NCBI RefSeq assembly: GCF_016595505.1
Contig: NZ_JAENIL010000016.1
Span: 62,001 to 126,000, forward strand
Direction of reading: 5' to 3'
DNA: 64,000 bases
From: Pelagicoccus mobilis
Lineage (GTDB): Bacteria; Verrucomicrobiota; Verrucomicrobiia; Opitutales; Opitutaceae
The notes beneath the pieces were generated by a model. The model did no database searches. It saw only the letters and a program-made list of their open reading frames with translations, and was not told the DNA's origin. Position 1 is the first letter of the stretch. Every line of letters begins with the position of its first letter. This document shows, piece by piece, positions 1 to 8,709 of the stretch. Both the position numbers and the translations under genes were made by a program.

Positions 1-2284
1 CGAAGTTCTCCGACTCACTCATGAACACACTGAAGTTGGTTCCAAGCGGAAGCTTCCATTTGCTGGGAGACTTTGCGACAATGCTCCAGCTGAAGTAGTC
101 ATCGGAACCTGCAATCTCATCGTACGTAGCGTCCTGAAGATTTGGCACACCGCTCGTTCCCTCTACGCTACCGTAACGTGCAGTTGTATTCGTCACATCA
201 TCACTGCGATACCCTAAAGTAGTGATGACATGATTCTCGAGTAGTTTACTCTGAAGAATAAAAGCCGTCGTTTCGATTTCAGTTCCACTGTCGCTTGCGG
301 ATGCAAGATGAGTCGTGGACGTGTGAGGAATGTCCCTGAAATCCTGACTAGCCTTGTCCCATACGCGCAAGGTGCTTACTTGACCGTCAGCAAAGAAATC
401 ACGAGCAGAGAAACCGATCGGAGATATGCTAATCTGATCCAAGGAAGTAACAGTCGGACCAAGGTACACTGCCGCACCTACATCACGGTGCGGGTGCCCA
501 AAGGGCATGTTAGGATTCAGTCCATTGTTTGCATTCCGCTCAATCCCTTCGCCTTCCCATGTTTCATCATAGCCCAAACGTGAAAAGTCCGACTCTGCAC
601 GACTGGCATAAAACGACAGAGTGTGATTTCCAAGAACGCTGCCGAGCCAATTCTCCATACCAGCATCCCGAACGAAATCGAACCTAGCGAAAGCGTTTAG
701 TTGCACAGCGTTTCGCTCCCTTTCTTGGTCAATCACACCACTCATGGTCTGAGTCAAGGCAATCGCCGGCCTCAAAGCATTCGCATTTGGAGATCCATCG
801 AAGTTATCCCTAGTCACGTCCAGCCGAACAACATAATCGCGGGAACCGGTCGGGCCCTTTTGAATCTCCCTCTCTTGATGCTGCCAGTCAAAGGCAACCT
901 CAGCACCAAATCGTCCGTCTTCCGAGACAAACTCAAAAGCGCCGTTAAACGCCTCAAAATCCTCATTCTGGAATGCAAAATCTCCCGCCAGGAAATTGTT
1001 CTTCCAATCAAAAATCGAATAGTCCGCGAAACTCTGTGGCTGTAGACCAATTCCAGTAGCCATCTCGTAGTCAGTACGAGAAAAACGGTTAGTACGGCCT
1101 TTACGGTCTATTCCTGCTGCGTTGCCATTCTGAATAGCGTTAGGACTCAATGCCCAACGAGTAGAATACTGCCCCGGAGAATCCCCAGCAAGAGACCCAT
1201 CAGCATTCAAATTCAGACCGTACTGAACGAAAATCCGCGGGCCCGCGCCAGCTACTTGAGCAGTCTTTCCTCCAAAATCTATTTCTGGAATTGCATCAAT
1301 ATCAATCCGAGGATCGTCAGGTAAAATATTGATTCCATAGGTTTCGAGTCCTACCTCATTTAGGTAATACGAAATACCGTCAATTGGGCCAAACGGATTG
1401 GCACGATTCGCTCGAATCTCACCCACCTCACCATTAACGCGAAAAGTCAGATTATCAGTAACGTTCCACGTAGTTGTAGCAAAGATACGGCGATCATCTT
1501 CGAATGCTGGATCCTGCCTGTACTTGAAGTTGTCATTTAGCAACGCGACACGAACCGCCAACTTGTTCTCAATGAGCTGCATATTGCCATCAAGCGTAGC
1601 TCGAACACTTCCATTGCCGTCAAACCTCAAGGATATTTCGTTTTTGTCCTCAAAGATAGCTTGCTTGGTACTTGAATTAATAATTCCCGCAGGACTCCCT
1701 TGCCCAAACAAAATGGAGTTGGCACCTCTGACAATTTCTATCCTATCAACATTATATTGATCCACAGGTATATTGCTCTGAAATAAGTTGCGCGTCTGGT
1801 CAGCTGCAGCAAGGCCGCGAACACGCTGAGCACCCTGGGGATTCGTAATAGCATTTGCTCCACTTTGAAATCCCCTAGCAGCTCCATCACTATCCTCGAA
1901 CCCGGAACTGAAGTTTCCTCCAACTCCGGCAGTCTCAGTGTTTCCAGTATAAATCAATAGCTCTTCCAGGTTGGTAGAACCAGTGTCCTCAAGAAACTCT
2001 CCTGTTATTGAAGTGATGGCTGCACCAACATCCGAAAGATTGGTTTTAAGGCGAGTGCCAGCGAGAGTCACATTCGCTACATAGCCTTGATCTTCCTCCG
2101 CACTAACTATAAACGGAGACAGTTCAAACACTTCGTCATCTGCAGAATCATCCTGACCATTCAAGACGGCCGGTCCTCCAACCACCGCCACCGCAGACAA
2201 AATCGGGAATAATCCACTTCGTCTCGTGCTCAAAAAGCGTTCCACCTGATTAACAGAAGGCTCTTTTTTTATATTATTGTTCAT
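1..2284 (-). CDS. TonB-dependent outer-membrane receptor (C-terminus outside window)
   Basis: The frame is open from an ATG at 2284 to the window edge, about 761 codons, so only the N-terminal part of the receptor is present. It has a hydrophobic export segment near residues 25-42, then an acidic stretch with the FELSPF motif, then a plug domain with RIEIVRGANSILFG at about residues 178-191. The rest reads as beta-barrel strands rich in aromatic and Asn/Asp residues. Such receptors import oligosaccharides across the outer membrane using TonB energy. No SusD-like partner follows. The N-terminus closely resembles the receptor at 36541-40278. Upstream lies a palindrome shared with the LacI locus, so it may be in that regulon. 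The substrate is not evident from sequence. Confidence 0.93.
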   Translation of the reverse strand, partial: MNNNIKKEPSVNQVERFLSTRRSGLFPILSAVAVVGGPAVLNGQDDSADDEVFELSPFIVSAEEDQGYVANVTLAGTRLKTNLSDVGAAITSITGEFLEDTGSTNLEELLIYTGNTETAGVGGNFSSGFEDSDGAARGFQSGANAITNPQGAQRVRGLAAADQTRNLFQSNIPVDQYNVDRIEIVRGANSILFGQGSPAGIINSSTKQAIFEDKNEISLRFDGNGSVRATLDGNMQLIENKLAVRVALLNDNFKYRQDPAFEDDRRIFATTTWNVTDNLTFRVNGEVGEIRANRANPFGPIDGISYYLNEVGLETYGINILPDDPRIDIDAIPEIDFGGKTAQVAGAGPRIFVQYGLNLNADGSLAGDSPGQYSTRWALSPNAIQNGNAAGIDRKGRTNRFSRTDYEMATGIGLQPQSFADYSIFDWKNNFLAGDFAFQNEDFEAFNGAFEFVSEDGRFGAEVAFDWQHQEREIQKGPTGSRDYVVRLDVTRDNFDGSPNANALRPAIALTQTMSGVIDQERERNAVQLNAFARFDFVRDAGMENWLGSVLGNHTLSFYASRAESDFSRLGYDETWEGEGIERNANNGLNPNMPFGHPHRDVGAAVYLGPTVTSLDQISISPIGFSARDFFADGQVSTLRVWDKASQDFRDIPHTSTTHLASASDSGTEIETTAFILQSKLLENHVITTLGYRSDDVTNTTARYGSVEGTSGVPNLQDATYDEIAGSDDYFSWSIVAKSPSKWKLPLGTNFSVFMSESENF

Positions 2285-2535
2285 AGGTATTTGATACAGT
2301 TATCCAATCAGGCCCTCACAACATACCAACAACCCATTAAGAGAGACAGAAGGTAAAAACCATATTCCTTAAATCGTTGCGACAGTCCCAGAGAGAACCT
2401 TTTATTGAGGTTTTTACGATCCTCACCAAAGCCAATATAAAAAAGGCAAAGACTGGTTGCTGGGGAGGAAAGTGAGGTATTTTCGAAACGAATATAACAA
2501 ACGCCATCCCCAGACATAAGTCAATCGGCCCGACA

Positions 2536-2549
2536 TCGAACCCGTTCGA
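2536..2549. promoter_or_regulatory. 14-base palindrome, candidate LacI-family operator
   Basis: TCGAAC-CC-GTTCGA, a perfect inverted repeat apart from the two central bases, lies about 250 bases upstream of the TonB receptor start. The identical 14 bases occur at 11999-12012, just upstream of the LacI-type regulator. Being shared, palindromic and next to a regulator gene suggests an operator. Binding by that regulator is an inference. Confidence 0.5.
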
Positions 2550-2671
2550 ACGCTTAACAAACCCTCAACAAAATACAACGTGGCAAACCCCAAATAAGGA
2601 CACTAGAAACCGGATAAACAATTCTAAACCTGAAGTATTCCTGCTTGCTGCAAAAACTAATCACTGCAACC

Positions 2672-2809
2672 GAAGAGTGTCTGGTGGTCGAGGACGCGGA
2701 AGCAGGTGTTGCGGCTGCGATAGCGGAGAGCATGAAAGGTCTCGCTGTTGGTAATGCACAGCTTGATGGACGTGCTCACCTTTGTGCATCAAGTCTTGAA
2801 GACATATAG
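2672..2809 (+). pseudogene. C-terminal remnant of a beta-phosphoglucomutase-like HAD phosphatase
   Basis: Forty-five codons ending in a TAG read like the C-terminal end of a beta-phosphoglucomutase/HAD subfamily I protein. ECLVVEDAEAGVAAA matches the conserved acidic motif IV region, and the final SSLEDI resembles the usual ending. The remaining ~170 residues expected for the family are absent and the upstream frame is not protein-like. This is therefore a deletion remnant, possibly of a gene that served sugar catabolism in this locus. The family call rests on motif recognition only. Confidence 0.6.
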
Positions 2810-3043
2810 TCGAAACTCTATTGGCATTATGTCAAGAGATCGTCTAATAGATCGCTAAAGCTATATTTTATCAGGTTTTCACGCACTTTGTTAGGGCTTT
2901 TTCCAAAAAGCTTCCCACTATGGAGTGCCGATGGGAAAGGATTCATATCTAAGCAAAATGACCGACACAGAGTGGATCTGTAGTTGAACCCTTGATACCA
3001 GGGCCTTAAAAGCTCTCGGTGGTTACTTTTTAATAGTAGAAAT

Positions 3044-4402
3044 ATGAAATATCTGTCGCTTGTCCTTTTATCGCTAATTTCCTTCGTCTGTGTGCACGCG
3101 TCCCAGACTAGGCCAAACGTGGTCATTATATTTCTCGACGATGCTGGCTGGTCGGATTTTCATCCATTTGGGGATCCTGAGTATGAGACGCCACACGTGC
3201 AGCGTCTGGCTGAGGAAGGTTGTCGATACAATAGTTTCTTCGTACCGCAGGCGGTTTGCTCGGCTTCTCGTTCGGCATTGTTGAGCGGAGCCTATCCAGG
3301 GCGTACGAAAGTATTCGGCGCCCACGGTCCTTTGGGGCGCGGTTTAGAGCCAAAGTTTGCGATTCTGAGCGAAGTGCTGAAGGGAGCGGGCTACAAGACG
3401 GCCCTATTCGGCAAGTGGCATATAGGAGATCAGCCAGATACGCGCCCGCATGCCCGCGGATTCGATGAAACGGCTGGACTGATGTATTCGAATGATATGT
3501 GGGAGCATCACCCAACCGATCCCGAGACCTGGGGTAAGCATCCGCTACAGTATTGGGAAAATGGAGACATCGTCGTTGATAGGGTGACGCCAGAGTTCCA
3601 AAGATCGCTGACTACCAGAGCCACCGAGCGAGCGGTAGACTTTATTGAGCGGCACAAGGACAAACCGTTTTTCCTCTACGTTCCCCACTCTATGCCGCAC
3701 GTCCCTCTCTACGTTAGCGACAAGTTCGAGGAAAAGTCGGGTGTCGGCCTTTACGGCGACGTGATTATGGAGCTCGATTGGTCGGTGGGAGAGATCGACA
3801 AGGCACTGGAGAGGAGTGGCGTTAAGGAGAATACTATCGTGATTTTCAGCTCAGATAATGGGCCTTGGACAGGCTACGGCAACCACGCGGGCGTGACGCC
3901 CTTCCGTGAAGCAAAGACGACGGGATTCAACGGAGGTACCCAGTCTCCGTGCATTATTCGCTACCCGGGTAAGATAGAAGCAGGAAGCTCCTCGGACAGG
4001 ACATTCTGTTCAGTGGACTTACTGCCGACGATTTGTCGCCTGACGGGAGCGTCCCTGCCTGAGAACGAAATCGACGGAAAAGACGTCTGGCCTTTGCTGG
4101 TTGGCGAGAAGGGCGTCAAGAATCCGCACAAGTACTACCCCTTCTCTACCGTCAAAGAGTTCCAGGGGGTGATAAGCGGAAATGGTCGCTGGAAGCTGCA
4201 TCTGCCTCACGGGTATCGAATCGTGAAGACTCCCGGGATGGACGGCGTGGAGGGAGAGTACGGGCGGCACAAGATCGAGCTTTCTCTTTTCGACCTGAAA
4301 AAGGATCCGGGGGAAACGACGAACGTGATCGCGGACTTCCCAGAAGTCGCGGAAAGACTGCAGAAGCTGGCCGCTAAGCATCGGGCAAGATTCTACGAAT
4401 AG
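3044..4402 (+). CDS. Secreted type I sulfatase (formylglycine-dependent)
   Basis: 452 residues. A signal peptide covers roughly residues 1-19, followed by the alkaline-phosphatase-fold sulfatase core. The metal-binding pair is D32-D33 (FLDDAGW). The formylglycine motif is C72-S-A-S-R, the C-x-A-x-R form, followed by LLSGAYPGR. A GKWHIGD motif near residue 125 and FSSDNGPW in the central part supply further active-site residues. It should hydrolyse sulfate esters in the periplasm or outside the cell, probably on a sulfated polysaccharide; the exact substrate cannot be read from sequence. The ATG at 3044 fits the signal peptide. A truncated secreted-protein start begins directly after the stop, as if an operon partner had been lost. 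Confidence 0.95.
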   Translation: MKYLSLVLLSLISFVCVHASQTRPNVVIIFLDDAGWSDFHPFGDPEYETPHVQRLAEEGCRYNSFFVPQAVCSASRSALLSGAYPGRTKVFGAHGPLGRGLEPKFAILSEVLKGAGYKTALFGKWHIGDQPDTRPHARGFDETAGLMYSNDMWEHHPTDPETWGKHPLQYWENGDIVVDRVTPEFQRSLTTRATERAVDFIERHKDKPFFLYVPHSMPHVPLYVSDKFEEKSGVGLYGDVIMELDWSVGEIDKALERSGVKENTIVIFSSDNGPWTGYGNHAGVTPFREAKTTGFNGGTQSPCIIRYPGKIEAGSSSDRTFCSVDLLPTICRLTGASLPENEIDGKDVWPLLVGEKGVKNPHKYYPFSTVKEFQGVISGNGRWKLHLPHGYRIVKTPGMDGVEGEYGRHKIELSLFDLKKDPGETTNVIADFPEVAERLQKLAAKHRARFYE

Positions 4403-4404
4403 AG

Positions 4405-4521
4405 GTGTGTAATATCTCCAAGTTTTACAATCCGGCGATCGCCGGATTGTTGATTTGCATGGGCTCCCTAGGCCTTGCCGAAGGCGACGTGAGCAGCGAT
4501 AGGCCTTTGGGTTCGAGGTAG
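4405..4521 (+). pseudogene. Truncated start of a secreted protein after the sulfatase
   Basis: A 38-codon frame with a GTG start two bases after the sulfatase stop encodes a short basic/polar head and a hydrophobic run ending in Leu-Gly-Leu-Ala, which looks like a signal peptide. A few polar residues follow and then a TAG. The layout suggests the N-terminus of a deleted operon gene. It could also be chance coding, since the 24-base palindrome at 4427-4450 lies inside it. Confidence 0.3.
4427..4450. repeat. 24-base perfect palindrome
   Basis: ACAATCCGGCGA is followed immediately by its exact reverse complement. It starts 25 bases after the sulfatase stop and has no strong T-run on either side, so it is only a possible terminator. 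The centre contains the octamer GCGATCGC. Confidence 0.6.
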
Positions 4522-4938
4522 AGAAATCGCATTTTGGCTAGTGTCTGGAATCTTTCTCAATAAGGCAGCTGCACCTTCAAGTAGCTTACGTAGTATGGTA
4601 CCATCGGATTCAATCTACTTCACCTTCTTGCAGAGACTGCAGTCGATCACTGTGCCCGTTTCCGATTACTAATACTTGTGATTACGGCCCCTTTTGACCA
4701 AGGGAGACCTTGGCTTGTCCTAGCGGCAGGAGCAACGGGTTGTTCGCCGAAATCAACCCCGGTACTAGAGAAAGGAATACGATAAAAACCAAGCGAGTAT
4801 CACACGCCCTGCGAATGGTGTATCCATTTTCACACGTTACGAATCGTCTAACGAACCTGTTTCCTCGTATCCGTTCTTTCGTTACTTTTGAAACGTAAGC
4901 ATATCCAAACTCACCCCAAGAGAGATATAACCGCAACA
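4522..4938. other. Intergenic stretch without recognisable gene
   Basis: About 420 bases between convergent sulfatase genes. Frames on both strands are short and show no family motifs. No terminator-like hairpin with a T-tract was seen for the minus-strand gene. Confidence 0.5.
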
Positions 4939-6303
4939 CTATTGCCAGGGCACTTTACCGGCTTCCTGGATATGCCTCATGAGCAGCCAGTTTAACTCCT
5001 TGCTGACTTTGTTGTCCGAACGCGTGGGGTTCGTTTCCAAAGGATCGGCTTCAAGATCTACAAGCTGCATTGCTTCAAAGGAATCATTCTGGAGAAGTTT
5101 CCATTTTCCTTTGCGAATAGCGTAGTAAGCCCGCCCTCCCCGCGAACCGCCTTCACGTCTTACCCATACCATGACCCGCTCGGGATCCGCCGCTTCGCCC
5201 TCCAGCCATATGGGAAGGAGACTCTGCCCGTCGATGGGATGCGATACCTCGACACCAGCGATTTCGCAAAGAGTTGGAAATAGATCCATAGTCATGCCCG
5301 GTTCACTGGAACGTTGAGCGGGGATTTTCCCCGGCCAAACGACACAGGTAGGCACGCGAATCCCTCCTTCCCAATGGTCTTGCTTTCCGCCTCTCAGCGG
5401 GAGATTTCGTTGTTCATAGGGCAAGGCTCCTCCATTGTCAGAGGTGAAAATGACCAAGGTCTCCTCTTGAATTCCAAGCGATTCGATGCTTTTGAGCACC
5501 CGTCCGATATGATGATCAAGGTGCTCGATGAAGGCCACGTTCTTAGCTCTCTTTTCGCTCAAATGGGGTTCCCGATTTCGAACTTTCTCAAGCCACTCCT
5601 CCGGGGGTTGAATAGGGAAATGAGGTGCATTGTATGCAAGGTATAGAAAGAATGGATCTTCATGTGCCGCTTGCTTCTCTAGGTAGTGGATGGCGGCTTC
5701 AGTGAAGACTTCCGTTGCATGACCCTTAGGTTGAATGACTTCTTCGTTATAACGCATCCAATTCTTGTCACCGCGCAGATGAGTCCAGTAGTCATCCATC
5801 ATGTCACCGAGAAACCCGTAGAAATGGTCGAACCCACGGGAGTTAGGGATGTTGGGTTTCTCGTATCCAAGATGCCATTTGCCGACGATACCAGTATGAT
5901 AGTTTGCTTGCTTCAACAGGTTCGGGAGCGTGGGCGTGTTCGGGTCTAAACGGCCCCAACTGTCATCATTCTGCCGTATCACCCCAGGAACGCCTACCTT
6001 GTCCTGATAGCGACCAGTCAGCAGGGCAGCTCTGGTGGGGGAGCAAACAGTGCAGTTTGCGTAGAACTGGTCGAAGCGCATCCCGCTCTCCATCAGACGG
6101 TCGAAGTTGGGAGTTCGCATGTCCGGCGCTCCGTAACAGGCAAGGTCTCCGTATCCAAGATCATCGACAAGGATAAGGAGAATGTTTGGTTTTCCCCCAG
6201 ACGAATCGGGTTCTCCTGCGAGAGAAAAGGTGACGAAAAACAGCGGTAGCGCGATGGAAACAAGCGTCGCTGTTATCCTGAGTGATCTTGGTTTTTCGTT
6301 CAT
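4939..6303 (-). CDS. Secreted type I sulfatase (arylsulfatase type)
   Basis: 454 residues. Signal peptide around residues 8-30 ending in SLAG. The N-terminal metal site is LVDDLGYGD (D47, D48). The formylglycine motif is canonical, C87-S-P-T-R, followed by ALLTGRYQ. GKWHLGY near residue 145, TSDNGG near residue 290 and a C-terminal TMDLFPT segment complete the arylsulfatase-like pattern. It acts outside the cytoplasm on sulfate esters. It is transcribed alone, convergent with the preceding sulfatase, and upstream of it lies a decayed region. Substrate unknown. Confidence 0.95.
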   Translation of the reverse strand: MNEKPRSLRITATLVSIALPLFFVTFSLAGEPDSSGGKPNILLILVDDLGYGDLACYGAPDMRTPNFDRLMESGMRFDQFYANCTVCSPTRAALLTGRYQDKVGVPGVIRQNDDSWGRLDPNTPTLPNLLKQANYHTGIVGKWHLGYEKPNIPNSRGFDHFYGFLGDMMDDYWTHLRGDKNWMRYNEEVIQPKGHATEVFTEAAIHYLEKQAAHEDPFFLYLAYNAPHFPIQPPEEWLEKVRNREPHLSEKRAKNVAFIEHLDHHIGRVLKSIESLGIQEETLVIFTSDNGGALPYEQRNLPLRGGKQDHWEGGIRVPTCVVWPGKIPAQRSSEPGMTMDLFPTLCEIAGVEVSHPIDGQSLLPIWLEGEAADPERVMVWVRREGGSRGGRAYYAIRKGKWKLLQNDSFEAMQLVDLEADPLETNPTRSDNKVSKELNWLLMRHIQEAGKVPWQ

Positions 6304-6500
6304 TAGAGATACAATTCGTTCGGGAGTTTTTAGGGATGCGCCATCGAAGCTGGTAGCTCAAAGGCCACCATGTTTTCCTATTTTTCAACTATAGTGTATG
6401 AGGTACTAGTTCAACCAGCAGACTGCGAGGCAAAGCCAAAGCAATCAATCCAGAGCTCCAAAAGACTTCCACCGCCCTTCTAAAAAAGCGTCCAAGCATT

Positions 6501-6821
6501 TCAGCATTCCTTTTGGAAACGCTCAGTGACTTTCGTATTTCCGCTCCAATTCATAAGATTAACTGCTTTCTGCGCGTGGTAGTCCATTCTACATTCAGCC
6601 AGCGCTTGCCTGAGTCTAATAATTTCGGCCTCTAAATCGGTGACATAACGCCCATCGACTCCATTCCTGTGTTCCGACTGACAGCCTTCTATATTCAAAC
6701 GGATGAAATCGACATGATTCTCCTTAAGGAACTGAAAAACAAACGCTTCCGACTTAGAGCTAGCGAACGACAAGACGACACGACTCTGGAAGCAACCATT
6801 ACCTTCTCCATCTATATCCAT
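6501..6821 (-). pseudogene. Small frame, possibly a decayed FkbM-type methyltransferase
   Basis: 106 codons. VDFIRLNIEGC resembles the motif DLLKIDIEGGE of FkbM-family methyltransferases. The later segment DLEAEIIRLRQALAE resembles the C-terminal helix of the same family, with the part between shortened. No S-adenosylmethionine-binding glycine loop is present. If the likeness is real this is an internally deleted remnant; otherwise it is a small protein of unknown role. It stands alone between two sulfatases. Confidence 0.28.
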
Positions 6822-6940
6822 ACTTCGTTAATCAGACAGGAAGCGCTATCTCCACGCATACTACAATTTAACTACTATAGAACTCCAGCGTAGGGAGCTT
6901 GCCCGCTTAGCCACACGCTACTGGGCAGCCGATAAACGCC

Positions 6941-8545
6941 CTATTTCTCAAACTCTATAGTGTATTGAACTCCTTCAACACTAGATCTTCTTTCGGTCGC
7001 CCTTCTCCAGCCTTCCGACTCCTCGCCACCAAAAAGCTCATGCCATGCAGCCCTCCTTGACTTACCCTCATTCCCCCAAGCATAGCTCGGCGGAGCGGGT
7101 GGATTACAAGAATCATTACCGTACCCTTCAGGAAGCATTGCTTTCCAACCAGATCTCAACTCACCCGCCAGATTTTCGGCGATGATCGCAAATTCCGAGT
7201 CATTCACAAGATTCCTAGACTCTGAAGGATCCGCTTCGTAGTCATAAAGCTCACGCTCCAAAACAGTGCCGCCGGGCATTTCCACCCATTCTGTGTAACG
7301 GTAACGGTCAGTTCTCAAACTGATACCTTCCACCTCAGACACGTTTCCGCGTGGCTGCTGACTGAAGACCCCCCTCTTCCAATCCATATCAGGATCACTG
7401 AGCACCGGCCCAACGCTTGTTCCCTCAAGATGTCGAGGCACATCAAATCCGGTCAAATCAACAAGAGTTGGAAAAACATCAACCGCCTCCACAAGAGCGT
7501 CAGATCTGATTCCCTCATCAATCTCGCCTGGCCAAGCCATGATAAAGGGAACCTTAAGCCCATTCTCAAACAGGTTAGTCTTACCCCAGTAATTTTGCTC
7601 ACCTAGCAAGAACCCATGATCGGAGATCAAAGCAATAATCGTGTTTTGAGCTAAGCCCGATTCCTCCAGTCCATCGAGGAGCCTCCCGATCTGAGCGTCG
7701 ACGAAACTAGCACTCGCGTAGTACGCATGCCTTATTTTTGAAGCATACGGAGGAGAAAACGATTTAGCGGGATCGCCGGTCTCCCAGCGGTATTGCTTGA
7801 GATAATACTGATCCACTGCGTAATGGGAAGTTCCGCTTGCTAATCCCACAGGGACAGGTTGAGCGATTCGTTCGCGATCGTACATATCCCAGAACTCTTT
7901 CGGGGCTGAAAACGGGAGGTGCGGCTTCTGAAAGCCGACGATGTAGCAAAACGGCTTCTCTCCGTCCAAGCTCTTGAGATCGCGAACGGCATCGGTGGCG
8001 ATCTTGTAGTCGATAAAGGCCTCTTCACCCTCAACAACCTTTTCATAGGGAGGCACCTGCGCTTTGCCTAGTTCTTTGAATTGCTTGATCCTGTCTTTCG
8101 ACACAAAACCGCCAGCTCCAGATTTAGGTTTAGTCAGCTGGAACTTATTGTCTATGCCATGGTGGACCTTACCGAACTGCTTAACGTTGTACCCTTTCTC
8201 GTGAAAGAAATCCGATATGATCCCAACTTTCGGCTGCAACTCTTCGACAAAGTAGGAGCTGTAAGGGTAGTTCACGCCGGTGGTATCAGGACGTAATCCC
8301 GTCAAAATGCTCGCTCTAGATGCTGAACAAACCGGTTGCTGAACATACATCTTGCTAAACAAGGCACCACGAGATGCCAAGGCATCAATATTGGGAGTTT
8401 GGATAGGCCCACCTACTGCACTGATATCCGCATTCAGATCATCGATCATTATAAACAGAACATTCGGCCTATCCTCAGCCAACAAGTCCCCCGAGACCGG
8501 AAGAGCACATAAAGAACAAAGAACTAATAAATATCTCCTAAACAT
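6941..8545 (-). CDS. Secreted sulfatase, iduronate-2-sulfatase-like
   Basis: 534 residues with a signal peptide (about 1-23). FIMIDDLNAD supplies the metal-binding aspartates (D35, D36). The formylglycine motif is C73-S-A-S-R, followed by ILTGLRPDTTGV, a tail typical of the iduronate-2-sulfatase branch. The same branch is indicated by FGKVHHG near residue 130, VGFQKPHLPF and SDHGFLLGEQ. The two upstream genes (8710, 10280) belong to the same branch and run in the same direction, so all three may form one unit. A 164-base gap separates it from 8710. Probable role: removal of sulfate from a uronate- or fucose-type residue; substrate not determinable. Confidence 0.94.
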   Translation of the reverse strand: MFRRYLLVLCSLCALPVSGDLLAEDRPNVLFIMIDDLNADISAVGGPIQTPNIDALASRGALFSKMYVQQPVCSASRASILTGLRPDTTGVNYPYSSYFVEELQPKVGIISDFFHEKGYNVKQFGKVHHGIDNKFQLTKPKSGAGGFVSKDRIKQFKELGKAQVPPYEKVVEGEEAFIDYKIATDAVRDLKSLDGEKPFCYIVGFQKPHLPFSAPKEFWDMYDRERIAQPVPVGLASGTSHYAVDQYYLKQYRWETGDPAKSFSPPYASKIRHAYYASASFVDAQIGRLLDGLEESGLAQNTIIALISDHGFLLGEQNYWGKTNLFENGLKVPFIMAWPGEIDEGIRSDALVEAVDVFPTLVDLTGFDVPRHLEGTSVGPVLSDPDMDWKRGVFSQQPRGNVSEVEGISLRTDRYRYTEWVEMPGGTVLERELYDYEADPSESRNLVNDSEFAIIAENLAGELRSGWKAMLPEGYGNDSCNPPAPPSYAWGNEGKSRRAAWHELFGGEESEGWRRATERRSSVEGVQYTIEFEK

Positions 8546-8709
8546 TTTTATAATACTATAATCTAAAACTGTTCACGTGAGCGAACTAAGCCTAAACGCA
8601 ACATAGACAAGCGAACCACGGGCGAAGCCCAATCAACACCCTACGAAAACAAATAGCATAGTATCGATCTTGCATTAGCAAAGAGTGCATCAAACCAAGC
8701 CCCCTAGGC

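Larger units (their letters stand above)
2285..3043. other. Gene-poor stretch upstream of the TonB receptor
   Basis: No intact gene is seen between the divergent TonB receptor and sulfatase starts. The stretch contains the palindrome at 2536-2549 and a short decayed HAD phosphatase piece at 2672-2809. It is AT-rich and presumably holds promoters for both flanking genes, but no convincing -35/-10 pair stands out. Confidence 0.6.

Noticed and set aside
6501-6821. IS3-type transposase OrfA end (LEAEIIRLRQAL)
   Set aside because: Only a short coiled-coil-like stretch fits; no HTH, OrfB or terminal repeats are nearby. FkbM-type likeness is somewhat better, though weak.
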